A stretch of DNA of 58,365 nt from Bacteroidales bacterium (GCA_017461665.1 JAFTXI010000008.1:1-58365); one strand, 5' to 3'; counted from the stretch's first letter, positions 20,357 through 29,965 are shown. Program-made: numbers and translations. The notes: generated by a model not told the origin, from the sequence alone.

Positions 20357-21861
20357 ACAAACCATTCATCTTTGAAATTAACTAAATAGACTTTCTCGTT
20401 GGCGCGTGTCATGGCGGTATAGAGCCAGCGTAAGTCTCCTGTCTCTAAGACGCTTTCTTCAGGGAGATATGGCGCTTCAATGAATACGTTTTTCCATTGT
20501 CCTCCTTGTGTCTTGTGACATGTAAGCGCGTAACCGTATTTAACTTGTAAGGCATTGAAATATGGATTCTCTTTCATGAGCTTACGTCTGTCGCTTGCTC
20601 GCGGTATGTCCATATAATCTTCTTCCACTGCTTGATAAAGTCGTTTCGCTTCTTCCGCTGTCAGGGCAGGGGCGTCGCTGTGTAAAGTCTCTAACAATAT
20701 CTTGACAGAGAGTGACGGTGCCTCAGCATAGTCGGTGAGTTGAATATCGACGTCGGCAAAATGAAAACCATACATCTCTTCAATCTTGTTTATCCTCAAA
20801 ACCTCAGCCATGTCGCCGTTGGCAATAAAAGGGATAGACGTCGTGGACGTATGCGATACGTCCCTACTTGGTGACTCATTACTCCAATAATAATTGTTCT
20901 TCACAACCATCAGCTTGTCGCCAGTAGAGAGTTCGCCTTCTTCTCGTAAGACTCTGCTTCTGATGGCTTGGTTGAACATATTGGCTCTCTTGTTGGAACG
21001 ACAAATCACAACTGCCTCGTTGTTGTTTCTCTTGTCGCCGAAGCTCTGCCACAGCAGTTCTTCAAACGACATCGGGTCGATTCTTTCAATATCGGTGAAA
21101 TCGTTTATGTCTAACAAGGGAAGATGGTGTTCGTTGTAATAAGATGCCACAGGAGTGACGTCTCTACTTGGAGACTCGGTGTCTTGGAGACTCGGTGACA
21201 ACAGATTTCTGATTTTTGTCGCGTTAAAAAGTATTCCCGAATCTAAAGCCTGACGCATCACTTCTTTCATCTCGTAAGTGGCGATGGTGAGGCTGAAGCT
21301 GTTACGTAAGATGTCGAAGTCTATGGCGGGGCTTATGTCGAGTCCTACGGGCGGCAGCTGTGCCGAGTCTCCGATTAGCAGCAACTTACAACAGCTGCCG
21401 CTGAAGACGTATCTTATCAAGTCGTCTAACAAAGAACGCGACCAGGAGAAACCGTCGCCTTGGTCAGAAATCATTGAACATTCGTCAACGATGAAGACGG
21501 TGTTCTTCGACTTGTTCTCTGCCAATGTCATCCTCAATTCTCCATTGGCAACAGCTTGAAAACGATATAACTTTCTGTGTAATGTCGAAGCAGCCTTACC
21601 GGTATAGTTACTCATCACCTTGGCGGCTCTTCCCGTAGGAGCAAGTAGTTGATACGACATCCCAATCTGTGGCAGAGTCTTTACCAATGTGGAAATCAAT
21701 GTCGTCTTACCTGTTCCGGCATAGCCTCTCAAGAGATAAACAGGTTTTTCTTTCATACTTAAGATAAAAGCAGAAAGATGAGATAAAACCTTAGCTTGAT
21801 CTTCAGTAGGGGTGAATCCAAAGTTCTTAAACAACAGATGTATTAAAGTATCTCTATCCAT
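20353..21861 (-). CDS. RecD/Dda-like superfamily 1 DNA helicase
   Basis: 502-residue ATP-dependent helicase of the RecD2/Dda type (AAA_30 plus UvrD_C_2-like domains), probably acting in DNA repair or replication in the cytoplasm. Walker A GYAGTGKTT is at residues 46-54, the DEC Walker B at 126-128, GDSAQLPPVG (motif III) at 164-173, YALTCHKTQGGQWKNVFIE (motif V) at 444-462 and LYTAMTRA (motif VI) at 480-487. Two in-frame repeat-derived stretches each encode ESPSRDV, exactly 100 residues apart (229-235, 329-335). The stop lies inside a hairpin repeat. It follows tamL by 11 nt and is the last gene of the run. Confidence 0.9.
   Translation of the reverse strand: MDRDTLIHLLFKNFGFTPTEDQAKVLSHLSAFILSMKEKPVYLLRGYAGTGKTTLISTLVKTLPQIGMSYQLLAPTGRAAKVMSNYTGKAASTLHRKLYRFQAVANGELRMTLAENKSKNTVFIVDECSMISDQGDGFSWSRSLLDDLIRYVFSGSCCKLLLIGDSAQLPPVGLDISPAIDFDILRNSFSLTIATYEMKEVMRQALDSGILFNATKIRNLLSPSLQDTESPSRDVTPVASYYNEHHLPLLDINDFTDIERIDPMSFEELLWQSFGDKRNNNEAVVICRSNKRANMFNQAIRSRVLREEGELSTGDKLMVVKNNYYWSNESPSRDVSHTSTTSIPFIANGDMAEVLRINKIEEMYGFHFADVDIQLTDYAEAPSLSVKILLETLHSDAPALTAEEAKRLYQAVEEDYMDIPRASDRRKLMKENPYFNALQVKYGYALTCHKTQGGQWKNVFIEAPYLPEESVLETGDLRWLYTAMTRANEKVYLVNFKDEWFV
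20857..20877 (-). repeat. Repeat fragment inside helicase CDS, copy 2
   Basis: DNA of the CGTCYCTACTTGGNGACTC type, encoding ESPSRDV (residues 329-335). Next to it is an 8-bp perfect hairpin, GGACGTAT (20845-20852) and ATACGTCC (20856-20863). It shares its sequence with the intergenic repeat family. Confidence 0.75.
21157..21200 (-). repeat. Repeat fragment inside helicase CDS, copy 1
   Basis: GACGTCTCTACTTGGAGACTC (21157-21177 on the plus strand) continues into a second GGAGACTCGGTGAC copy. In the gene it encodes SPSLQDTESPSRDV (about residues 222-235). Same family as the tandem array at 20.0-20.3 kb. Confidence 0.75.
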
Positions 21862-21872
21862 GATGAAAACTA

Positions 21873-24185
21873 TTAGAATGGATAACCGATACCTAAGTTC
21901 AAAATGAAATCATTAAATTGTAACTTGCTGATTCTCCATCGTTCGCCTTCTGGATATGCTGGATTGACCATCGGAGCAGCTGCGTCAACACGAATCAAAA
22001 ATACATTGATGTCTAATCTTAACCCGATACCGGCATCAACGGCAAGTTGTTTATAGAAGGTGTCGAATTTAAATTCACCTCCAACGAAAGTCTCGCTTTC
22101 TTTCATCGTCCATATATTACCAATATCGGTGAAGATAGCTCCTTTGAAAATACTAAATATAGGGAAACGATATTCCATGTTGAACTCCAACTGAATGTCG
22201 CCTATAGATTCTATGTTTAAATGATTAGGATTGCTGTAGGCTCCAGGTCCTAACTCTCTGAAATGCCATCCCCTCATACCGTTACTACCACCTGCATAGA
22301 AACTCTTCTCAAATGGCATGTCGTAGGAATTGCCGTATGGAATACCTAATCCCAACATGAAACGAGAGGCTATCTGGTGTTCTTTGATAATGTATTTGAA
22401 ATATCTGAAATCAAATGAAAAACGTAAATATTGTGCATATCTAATTCCTCCAATCTCATGGTAGTTGTCGACAGTTTTCATTAAGGAAGTGTTGTTAAAA
22501 GCTGACAATAAATTACCGCTCGATTGGATGTTGGCTTGGAAATAGAAGAAGTCCTCAAAGAATCTAATGTTCTGATTGTTGAAGATATATGTGTAGTCGA
22601 GACCAAAAATCAAGTGACTTGTGTATTGATCTTTGATACGTTGATTTACTTCTTGTTCAAGAATTTCTTCAAAAGAAGGAGATGGGTCTACTTTGACACT
22701 GTTAAGTGTTATGGGATTAAGAATATGTTGCTCGTATTTGTTTTTCATCCAATTGTAACCAAAGTTTATTATGGTTTTCTGTCGTGTATAGATAGGTCTA
22801 ATCTGGATGTTATAACCTAATGTTAATGTCGTTCTTGGCTGATAATCTTTTGCGAAGTTGTTGAATTTTATTGGACTTAAAAATTTTGGAAGGAAGATGT
22901 TGATGTCAAAACCGAATTCTTTTGTGTTGAAGATGTTTTTGTTACCATCAATATCGAGGACCGATTGAGCTTGAATACCAGCTCTAAGGTTTAGTCTGAA
23001 CATCTCAGAACCTCTGAAGATATTTTTGTTTCTGTATGAGAAACTTCCTGCAAAACCGTAGTCGGTACCAGAATTGGTTGTTCCTTCAATCTGTATTGTG
23101 TAATCGTTTAACTTCGCTCTGTTTAATAATATGTCGCAATTCAGAAGATTGACGCTATCGTTACCACCAGCATCTTTAAATTCAATGTTACTTTTGTTGT
23201 ATATCTTTAAGTTGTTGAGTGCTTTATATGTTTGTGTGACTGAGTTAAGGCTGTAGGGACCTCCGCTATGGAAGAGAATCATATTGTCGAATGTCTTGAA
23301 TCTTATCTTTGGATCACCATTATAGACAAAATAAAGTGTCTCGTATCCACGACGTTTTCCTAAGCTATAAGTGTAAGGTATCGTGTCTAAATTATCTTCG
23401 TTGGAAATTCCTTTGGGATATATGTAGATGTTGTTGATAGTAAATTGTTTGTGATTTTCAGTCTTTTGCGTTGATGGGTTGAGGACGTTATCTATTCTTA
23501 TGTTAATGTTGGCTTTATGTTGCATGAAGTTGGTATCAATCTCCATATATATATAGTCCTTGGTAAAATAGTAATATCCATTGTTTTTAAGATGTTCGCT
23601 TATCATATCACGTTCATCATCTAAGTCGAAGGCATTGTAAATGTCACCTTTTTGAACAGGAAGATTGCTCTCTATGTCATTGACATATCTCATTATGACG
23701 GTGTCACTTATAGAAAATGTTATTTCATCGATAATATATGGCTGGGCAGGATAAATACCATATTTTATTTTTGCAATACCTCTCTTGTTTTTTATTTGGG
23801 TTGAAATACCTGAATTGAAATATCCAATGTCGTTGAGATATTTTCTTATCTGAACTATCGATTTTTCTTTTAAATCATCACTGAAATAGACTGGTACTTT
23901 TCCTGCAGTCCTGTTAATCCAATTGATAATCTTTTTGTTGGGCTTATCTTCCGTCTTATAGTAAACCCATGTTAAGGGCATGAGTCCTAAAAAATTACTA
24001 TTCTCCTGCTGAACTATATATGCCGAGATGTCCGATTTTGTAAAATCTACGTCCTTGGAATGTATCTCAACTTTGTTTTTTTTCAATATCATCTTGTTCT
24101 CAGGTATATGTTTCCTGATAGAACATGATGCCAAGAAAAACAACATGAAACACAATAAAATAGTATTTACAAACTTCCTCCGCAC
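21873..24185 (-). CDS. tamL: TamL-type outer-membrane lipoprotein/beta-barrel (BamA/TamA family)
   Basis: 770-residue Omp85-family protein, the lipidated TamA-like form of Bacteroidota. A signal peptide ends in the lipobox FLASC (Cys about residue 21). POTRA-like repeats follow (about 90-330), then a 16-strand-type barrel with alternating aromatic/polar strands; conserved features include the GGSNGMRGWHFRELGPG segment (about 635-651) and the IGLRLDINVFLIRVDAA end. Expected role: assembly or transport at the outer membrane with a TamB-like partner, not seen here. The start is GTG; no upstream ATG exists in frame. Confidence 0.85.
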   Translation of the reverse strand: MRRKFVNTILLCFMLFFLASCSIRKHIPENKMILKKNKVEIHSKDVDFTKSDISAYIVQQENSNFLGLMPLTWVYYKTEDKPNKKIINWINRTAGKVPVYFSDDLKEKSIVQIRKYLNDIGYFNSGISTQIKNKRGIAKIKYGIYPAQPYIIDEITFSISDTVIMRYVNDIESNLPVQKGDIYNAFDLDDERDMISEHLKNNGYYYFTKDYIYMEIDTNFMQHKANINIRIDNVLNPSTQKTENHKQFTINNIYIYPKGISNEDNLDTIPYTYSLGKRRGYETLYFVYNGDPKIRFKTFDNMILFHSGGPYSLNSVTQTYKALNNLKIYNKSNIEFKDAGGNDSVNLLNCDILLNRAKLNDYTIQIEGTTNSGTDYGFAGSFSYRNKNIFRGSEMFRLNLRAGIQAQSVLDIDGNKNIFNTKEFGFDINIFLPKFLSPIKFNNFAKDYQPRTTLTLGYNIQIRPIYTRQKTIINFGYNWMKNKYEQHILNPITLNSVKVDPSPSFEEILEQEVNQRIKDQYTSHLIFGLDYTYIFNNQNIRFFEDFFYFQANIQSSGNLLSAFNNTSLMKTVDNYHEIGGIRYAQYLRFSFDFRYFKYIIKEHQIASRFMLGLGIPYGNSYDMPFEKSFYAGGSNGMRGWHFRELGPGAYSNPNHLNIESIGDIQLEFNMEYRFPIFSIFKGAIFTDIGNIWTMKESETFVGGEFKFDTFYKQLAVDAGIGLRLDINVFLIRVDAAAPMVNPAYPEGERWRISKLQFNDFILNLGIGYPF

Positions 24186-24201
24186 AAAAAAATATTTTTT
24201 A

Positions 24202-24209
24202 CAAATATA
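24202..24209 (-). promoter_or_regulatory. Possible -7 box before tamL
   Basis: TATATTTG on the minus strand, 17 nt before the GTG start; it matches TAnnTTTG but has no matching -33 box. Confidence 0.35.
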
Positions 24210-24220
24210 ATTATAATTTT

Positions 24221-24312
24221 AGAATCTAAAAATCTCAGAAACTCAAAACCTCAAAATTTTTTAGAATCAATAATAATATAATTTTTTTTAAGTTCTGAGA
24301 TTATCAGATTCT
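24221..24312. repeat. Long imperfect inverted repeat between folC and tamL
   Basis: The 20-nt arm at 24221-24240 pairs with 24293-24312 at 17 of 20 positions, with an AT-rich 52-nt loop. It lies in the 140-bp folC-tamL gap and could act as a terminator or processing site on the minus-strand transcript (inference). The TTTTAGAATCT motif also occurs near 19990. Confidence 0.6.
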
Positions 24313-24325
24313 GAGTTTCATGTGT

Positions 24326-25612
24326 TTAAACAACTTCAGCTACTGTAAAGTTGCTTCCTCCAACAAAAACTAAATCGCCGTCTTTTGCATTGTTGCAGGC
24401 AGTTTCGTATGCCTGACGTACAGAAGCATAAACTTCGCCTTTCAATCCGACAGCTCTTGCTTTGTCTGCTAAAATCTCAGCATCTAATCCTCTCGGGATA
24501 TCGGCTTTGCAGAAATAATAATCGGCATAATCTGGCAATAACTTCAAGATTCCTTCAATGTCTTTGTCGTTAACGACGCTGAGTACAAAATGTAATTTGT
24601 CGAACTTTGTCTCCGATAATTGTTTCACAACTTCGTTGATACCTGCAACATTATGTCCGGTGTCGGCTATGGCCAAAGGTTTCTTGTTGATGACTTGCCA
24701 TCTTCCCATAAGTCCGGTGTTGGTGACGACTTTCGACAATCCTTCGTAAATATGATTGTCTTCTATGTTGAACTTGTTTCTTAAAATGTCTAAGGCACAT
24801 ATTATGGTGGCAAGGTTCTTCTTTTGATAATTTCCCAAGAGTGGATATTTTAAATTCTTGAGATATAAAGTGTTTTCTTTGTAAATATCGAAGTCTTGAT
24901 ATTCAATATTGTCTGTTGTGTTTTTTCTACATTCTATAATTTTGTCGGCAAAATAGATAGGACTGTTTTTCTCTTTGGCTTTTTCGATGAAGACGTTCTT
25001 GCTTCTTTCTTGTGTCTCGCCAATAACTACTGGTGTTTCTGTTTTTATGATACCGGCTTTTTCTACAGCTATCTTGCTTTCATCGTCGCCCAAGAACTTG
25101 ACGTGGTCTAATGAGATGTTGGTGATGAGACTTAACTCTGGTCTGATGACGTTGGTCGAGTCTAATCGTCCGCCCATCCCGACTTCGATGATGGCGATAT
25201 CGACTTTCTCTTTGCTGAAATAATCGAATGCCATCGCCACTGTCATCTCGAAGAAGGAGAGTTCCAACTCTTCCAACTTAGTTTTGTTTTCTTTAATGAA
25301 ACTCACCACTTTGTCTTCCGATATCATCTCACCGTTGATGCGGATGCGTTCTCTGAAGTCGCGAAGGTGTGGTGAGGTGTAGAGCGCTGTCTTGTAACCA
25401 GCCTCTTGAAATACCGAAGCCAAGGAGTGCGACACGCTACCTTTACCGTTGGTGCCGGCTATATGTACGCTCCTGAAATTATGTTGAGGATTGCCCAAAT
25501 GATTGAGAATCTCTATGGTCGTATCTAAATTAGCTTTGTATGCTGCTGCTCCAATACGTTGATACATCGGAAGTTTGTTGAACATCCAATCTACAGTTTC
25601 ATTGTAATTCAT
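24326..25612 (-). CDS. folC: Bifunctional folylpolyglutamate/dihydrofolate synthase
   Basis: 428-residue Mur-ligase-family enzyme that adds glutamate to folates (and usually also makes dihydrofolate from dihydropteroate). The ATP loop HIAGTNGKGSVSH (about residues 50-62), the SPHLRDFRERIRING substrate segment, EVGMGGRLDSTN (about 142-153), ITNISLDHVKFLG and the C-terminal ADTGHN motif are present. It is cytoplasmic and full length. It follows the tonB-like gene by 12 nt. Confidence 0.95.
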   Translation of the reverse strand: MNYNETVDWMFNKLPMYQRIGAAAYKANLDTTIEILNHLGNPQHNFRSVHIAGTNGKGSVSHSLASVFQEAGYKTALYTSPHLRDFRERIRINGEMISEDKVVSFIKENKTKLEELELSFFEMTVAMAFDYFSKEKVDIAIIEVGMGGRLDSTNVIRPELSLITNISLDHVKFLGDDESKIAVEKAGIIKTETPVVIGETQERSKNVFIEKAKEKNSPIYFADKIIECRKNTTDNIEYQDFDIYKENTLYLKNLKYPLLGNYQKKNLATIICALDILRNKFNIEDNHIYEGLSKVVTNTGLMGRWQVINKKPLAIADTGHNVAGINEVVKQLSETKFDKLHFVLSVVNDKDIEGILKLLPDYADYYFCKADIPRGLDAEILADKARAVGLKGEVYASVRQAYETACNNAKDGDLVFVGGSNFTVAEVV

Positions 25613-25624
25613 GTCGTTTTTGTT

Positions 25625-26398
25625 TTATTGTCTTATGATAAATGTGTAAGTTATAGTTCCTTTTTGTAGGTCTGTCGCCTTATCGTCTTTGTTGAAGATG
25701 GAATTGAGCGCGGCTGTCTTGGCAGAGTTGAGCATGCTGCTGTTAGCTATAGTGGTTCCTTTTCCAATCTCAGCTCTTTGTACTCTACCTTCTTTATCGA
25801 CCCAAATATCGACGACGACTTTTCCTTCTTCGCTGAAGTCGCGGCTTGGAGTAGAGATGCTCTTGGCGCCGCGTCCTCCTAAGTCGTATGAAGGACCACC
25901 GCCGCTGCCGCCATTGCCTTCGTATCTGTCGATACCTTTAAGTCCGTTGTCTTTACCTTGGTCGCCGGTATCTTCCGTGTTGCCTTGTGACGACGGTTCT
26001 TTTTTTACTTTCGGTGCTTGAAACATCGCCCTCTGATTGACGACGGGCTTCTCCTCAACGACTTCTTCCTGAACCTCCTCAACGATTTCTTCCGGCTTTT
26101 CTTCTGTCTCTTCTTCCAATGCTGGAATGTCTTCGTCTTCACTCAAAATCTCTTCTTCAACTTCTGGTTCTTCCGGAACTTGTTGCTCTTCAGGAATGTC
26201 TTCTACAATCTCTTCATCTTGACTGCTTTCAAAACCCATTCCCTGAGCGTACATGCCCATGTCTATCTCTACGCCTGCTTCTCCAGGAAGTGGGAGAGGA
26301 GTCCTGAAACACAAGACTAACAACAAGACAAAAGCTATCGCGTGAAAGACTATTGTCGTGACTGCACCGTAAATCTTATTCTTGTTACCGTTTGTCAT
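25625..26398 (-). CDS. TonB-like energy-transducing protein
   Basis: 257-residue inner-membrane protein spanning the periplasm. One N-terminal transmembrane helix (about residues 11-30) is followed by a long acidic and proline-rich stretch (about 55-125, many EEPE/VEEE runs), a glycine-rich linker and a C-terminal TonB-type domain (VVVDIWVDKEGRVQRAEIGK, about 188-207). With ExbB and ExbD just upstream it should use proton-motive force to drive outer-membrane transport. Its start overlaps the exbD stop by 14 nt. A TolA-like role is a less likely alternative. Confidence 0.8.
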   Translation of the reverse strand: MTNGNKNKIYGAVTTIVFHAIAFVLLLVLCFRTPLPLPGEAGVEIDMGMYAQGMGFESSQDEEIVEDIPEEQQVPEEPEVEEEILSEDEDIPALEEETEEKPEEIVEEVQEEVVEEKPVVNQRAMFQAPKVKKEPSSQGNTEDTGDQGKDNGLKGIDRYEGNGGSGGGPSYDLGGRGAKSISTPSRDFSEEGKVVVDIWVDKEGRVQRAEIGKGTTIANSSMLNSAKTAALNSIFNKDDKATDLQKGTITYTFIIRQ

Positions 26399-26807
26399 TG
26401 CTTGTTGCTAAAAGAACTTTGTGTTTGTTGTCTGTCTCTTTGTTTATCTCGTTGACAGCGTCGATGATGTTTACAATATATTGAACAGCAACGCTCTTGT
26501 CGGAACGAATAACGACGGTACCTTCAATCTCTCCCGAGAGAGCAGCGTGTATCTCCGACTGTAAACGACTCTCATCGATGGCGACGCCTTCATCGCCTAT
26601 ATAATATTGATTCCTCTCATCGACATAAACAGTGACGGTCTGCTTCGACATCGTCTTGCTATTGCTCGATGGTAACAACAACTTGATGGCGTTAGGCGCA
26701 ACTAATGTCGATGTCAACATGAAGAATATCAACAATAGGAAAACTAAATCCGACATCGACGACGAATTGAAGTCTATCTTTCTCTTATTTCTCGATTTTA
26801 TTGCCAT
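26385..26807 (-). CDS. exbD: ExbD/TolR-family biopolymer transport protein
   Basis: 140-residue protein with a short cytoplasmic start, one transmembrane helix carrying the proton-path aspartate (SMSDLVFLLLIFFMLTSTLV, about residues 17-36) and a periplasmic domain. It forms the stator with the ExbB-type protein encoded upstream. Overlap with the tonB-like gene points to coupled translation. Confidence 0.88.
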   Translation of the reverse strand: MAIKSRNKRKIDFNSSSMSDLVFLLLIFFMLTSTLVAPNAIKLLLPSSNSKTMSKQTVTVYVDERNQYYIGDEGVAIDESRLQSEIHAALSGEIEGTVVIRSDKSVAVQYIVNIIDAVNEINKETDNKHKVLLATSNDKR

Positions 26808-26835
26808 AAGCTTAATAATTTACAATTATAGTTAA

Positions 26836-26858
26836 CAGTCAATTGTTAATTGTCAATT
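26836..26858. repeat. Short AT repeat of the CAATTGTTAATTGTCAATT type
   Basis: Self-complementary AT stretch between exbB and exbD; similar sequence occurs at 49266-49284, 50146-50202 and 52132-52156. Confidence 0.5.
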
Positions 26859-26861
26859 GCT

Positions 26862-27548
26862 TCACGCTGGTTCGTTCAATACGTCCATAAATTCTATACT
26901 CTTGCTTTCTAAGAGGTTAACGACATTGTCGATTCTCGATACGAGTACGTTGTATAAAATGAAAGCGATGATACCGACGATGAGACCGCCTACTGTTGTC
27001 ACCATTGCTTCATAAATACCAGCCGACAACAACTCGATGTCGATATTGTTTCCTGCCATCGACATATCGTAAAATGCGCGTATCATACCTGTGACGGTGC
27101 CAAGGAACCCGAGCATAGGAGCAGCACCTGAAATCATACCTATCAGAGCAACGCCTTTTTCTAACTTGCTGACTTCGAGATTACCAACGTTCTCAATGGC
27201 TGTCTGTATGTCGTTCAATGGCTTGCCGATACGTGAGATTCCTTTTTCTATCATCCTTGAGATAGGTGTGTCGGTTTCCTTACATAAATCTTTGGCTTCG
27301 CTTAGCTTTCCTTCAATCATATATTCACGAATCACGTTCATGAAGTTGTCGTCTTTCTTCGAGGCTTTGTTGATGGTGATAAATCTCTCAGTGAAGATAT
27401 ATATCGCGATGACAGAAAATACGGCAAGGACTATCATAATCCATCCGCCTTCTTTTGCCAATTCCCATAACGATAACTTAATCTCTTCTGCCTCTGGAGT
27501 GTTGATGAGGTCGCCTGTGACCTGAAGAATAATACTCAATAAATTCAT
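26862..27548 (-). CDS. exbB: ExbB/MotA/TolQ-family proton channel
   Basis: 228-residue inner-membrane protein with three transmembrane segments: about residues 34-52 (GWIMIVLAVFSVIAIYIFT), about 128-150 and about 168-195. The GAAPMLGFLGTVTGMIRAF segment is the conserved pore motif of the family. It should form the ion-conducting part of the ExbB-ExbD-TonB motor with the next two genes. It follows anmK by 6 nt. Confidence 0.9.
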   Translation of the reverse strand: MNLLSIILQVTGDLINTPEAEEIKLSLWELAKEGGWIMIVLAVFSVIAIYIFTERFITINKASKKDDNFMNVIREYMIEGKLSEAKDLCKETDTPISRMIEKGISRIGKPLNDIQTAIENVGNLEVSKLEKGVALIGMISGAAPMLGFLGTVTGMIRAFYDMSMAGNNIDIELLSAGIYEAMVTTVGGLIVGIIAFILYNVLVSRIDNVVNLLESKSIEFMDVLNEPA

Positions 27549-27554
27549 TTCTTT

Positions 27555-28667
27555 TTATTTTTTTTGTTTATATGATAAACTTTCTTTTTTAAAAATTATT
27601 TTACTTGATTTCGGTATGTTGATTTTTCCGCTCGAACTGTCGGACGAAGCTCCTGTAACCGACGATAAGACATTGATTTTTCCTTCCATCTTAAGAACGC
27701 CCAAGAACGCGAAAATGAGTGCTTCTTTGTAATCTATTATCATCGTGTCGGGGATGACGACTTCGTGTCTGCTCAAAACAGCGATTCTTTCCATCAGGAA
27801 ATTGTTTTTTGCACCGCCGCCTGTCACAAGCATCTTGCTCGTCTCCATCTCGTTGATAGATTTAGCAATCTGTATCGCGATATGTTCAGTAGCTGTCGCC
27901 AATAAATCTTTAGCGGAGAGATTAGACTCGTCAATGATTTTATGTTGAACATCTTCAAAAAACTCTCTTCCCAACGACTTAGGTGCTTCTTGACGATAAT
28001 ATGGATTGTCGTTTAATATGTTTAACAACTCTTCATTCACAACGCCTTGACGTGCGAAGTTGCCGTTGTTGTCGTAGTCGTAGCCTAATTTTCCTGCGAG
28101 ATAATTCAATAATTGGTTTGCCATACAGATGTCGTATGCCACGCGTTTTCCGTCGTGTTCGTAAGATACGTTGGCTATTCCGCCTATGTTCAGACAGATA
28201 GGATATGCTGCGAAGAGATGACGGTCGCCGATAGGAACTAATGGCGCTCCTTGTCCTCCTTTAGTAACGTCTTCTGTACGGAAGTCGTTGATGGTCATGA
28301 TGCCTGTTATGTCGGCTATCGACTGTCCATCGCCGATCTGCAAGGTGTAGCCTTCGTTTGGTTTATGGAAAATGGTATGTCCGTGAGAGGCTATCAGCTT
28401 AGGCTCTAACTCGTATTTCTTGATGAAACGCTTTGTTACGGTTCCGAGATATTCTCCGTATTCCTTGTCTAACGACTTAAGCTCTTCCTCGTTTTTGTTG
28501 AAAGACTCAGAGAGTTGCTCTTTCCAATATGTCGGATAAGGCACGTTGCCGGCTTCAACTATCTGGAAAAACCATCTCTTGTTGTCGTGACTGAAATTGA
28601 CGTATGCGATGTCGATGCCGTCTAATGAACTTCCCGACATCAATCCGATTGCCTTAAAATCTCTCAT
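27555..28667 (-). CDS. anmK: Anhydro-N-acetylmuramic acid kinase
   Basis: 370-residue sugar kinase of the ASKHA fold that phosphorylates and opens 1,6-anhydro-MurNAc during peptidoglycan recycling. GLMSGSSLDGIDIAYV at the start, ASHGHTIFHKP (about residues 93-103), NIGGIANVS (about 156-164) and LVTGGGAKNNFLMERI (about 279-294) are diagnostic. It starts 1 nt after murF ends, a sensible pairing of cell-wall synthesis and recycling. A serine-rich tail follows the core. Confidence 0.95.
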   Translation of the reverse strand: MRDFKAIGLMSGSSLDGIDIAYVNFSHDNKRWFFQIVEAGNVPYPTYWKEQLSESFNKNEEELKSLDKEYGEYLGTVTKRFIKKYELEPKLIASHGHTIFHKPNEGYTLQIGDGQSIADITGIMTINDFRTEDVTKGGQGAPLVPIGDRHLFAAYPICLNIGGIANVSYEHDGKRVAYDICMANQLLNYLAGKLGYDYDNNGNFARQGVVNEELLNILNDNPYYRQEAPKSLGREFFEDVQHKIIDESNLSAKDLLATATEHIAIQIAKSINEMETSKMLVTGGGAKNNFLMERIAVLSRHEVVIPDTMIIDYKEALIFAFLGVLKMEGKINVLSSVTGASSDSSSGKINIPKSSKIIFKKESLSYKQKK

Positions 28668-28668
28668 G

Positions 28669-29958
28669 TTATAAAACGTTTATGAGTTTCTCCAAATGTG
28701 TGCTGTTGGAACCTTTTATCAGAATCTTCTTTCCAATGATGTTATTGGAATTTATATGTTGTATCAAGGCATCAACGTTTTCAAAAGTCGCGTATGATAT
28801 TTTCGCTACTTTCTTAAATTCATCGCCAACGAGAATGACATCTTCGAAACCGAGTGCTTCGATAAGATCGACGATAATCTTATGTTCGTTCTCCGACTCA
28901 TTGCCGAGTTCTTTCATGTCGCCTAAGATGAGCAAAGAATTGTCGCCGCATATATTCTTAAAATTCTTTAACGAATGTTGCATGCTGGTAGGGTTGGCGT
29001 TGTATGCGTCCATCACAAGCTCGTTTCTCTCGCTTTTTATAAACTGTGAACGATTGTTGGTTGGACGATATTCTTGCAATGCTTCGACAATCTTTTCATC
29101 TTCAATATTAAAATATTGACCTACGGCTATGGCAGCTGCAACGTTTTCAAGATTATAATCGCCAACCAAGTTGGTTTTTATCTCATGACCATTCCACATC
29201 ACTGTGAGATATGGGTCAGATGAAACGATGGAGACATTGACGTCGGCATTTTCTTTTCCATACTTAAACGAAGAAATACCTTCGGCGATACTAATTAATA
29301 ATGTATTATCCTTATTTACAAAAATCTTTATATCTCTCTGGTCTCCTACGTTCCTCAAATAATCATACAGCTCTTTCTTTGTCATGACGACACCTTCGAA
29401 ATTACCGAAACCTTCTATATGAGCTTTTCCGATATTTGTTATTATTCCGAAGTTTGGTTGAGCTATCTTACATAGCTGATCTATCTCGTTAGGATGGTTG
29501 GCGCCCATCTCTACAACGGCTAACTCTGTCTCTGGTTTAATGCGCAGCAATGTGAGAGGCACTCCTAAGTGATTGTTGAAGTTGCCTTGTGTGTAGATGA
29601 TGTTATATTTTTTAGAAAGAACAGCCGATACCAATTCTTTTGTCGTTGTCTTTCCGTTGGTTCCTGTTATTCCGATTATTGGAGTGCCGCATTTCTCGCG
29701 ATGTATTTTTGCGAGTTCTTGTAATGTCGTCAGGCTGTCATCTACGATAAATAGTCGTTCGTGATGAGGCAGGTCTTTTCTGTCGGCTATGACGCAGGCT
29801 GCCACGCCTTCTTCTGCCACCTGATAAGCGAAGTCGTTGCCATCGAAGCGCTCGCCTTTGAGAGCTACGAAGACGCATCTTTCTTCAATCTTGCGACTGT
29901 CGGTGGAGACTAGATATTTCTGTGAATAATATTGATAAATCTTTTCTATTGTTTTCAT
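28669..29958 (-). CDS. murF: UDP-MurNAc-tripeptide-D-alanyl-D-alanine ligase
   Basis: 429-residue Mur ligase that adds D-Ala-D-Ala to the peptidoglycan precursor in the cytoplasm. The N-terminal domain has STDSRKIEERCVFVALKGERF, the central ATP domain ITGTNGKTTTKEL (about residues 96-108) and EMGANHPNEI, and the C-terminal domain VMDAYNANPTSM and LGDMKELG. Full length. A terminator of gldJ lies immediately upstream. In Flavobacterium gldJ and murF are also neighbours, as I recall. Confidence 0.95.
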   Translation of the reverse strand: MKTIEKIYQYYSQKYLVSTDSRKIEERCVFVALKGERFDGNDFAYQVAEEGVAACVIADRKDLPHHERLFIVDDSLTTLQELAKIHREKCGTPIIGITGTNGKTTTKELVSAVLSKKYNIIYTQGNFNNHLGVPLTLLRIKPETELAVVEMGANHPNEIDQLCKIAQPNFGIITNIGKAHIEGFGNFEGVVMTKKELYDYLRNVGDQRDIKIFVNKDNTLLISIAEGISSFKYGKENADVNVSIVSSDPYLTVMWNGHEIKTNLVGDYNLENVAAAIAVGQYFNIEDEKIVEALQEYRPTNNRSQFIKSERNELVMDAYNANPTSMQHSLKNFKNICGDNSLLILGDMKELGNESENEHKIIVDLIEALGFEDVILVGDEFKKVAKISYATFENVDALIQHINSNNIIGKKILIKGSNSTHLEKLINVL

Positions 29959-29965
29959 TTCAATA

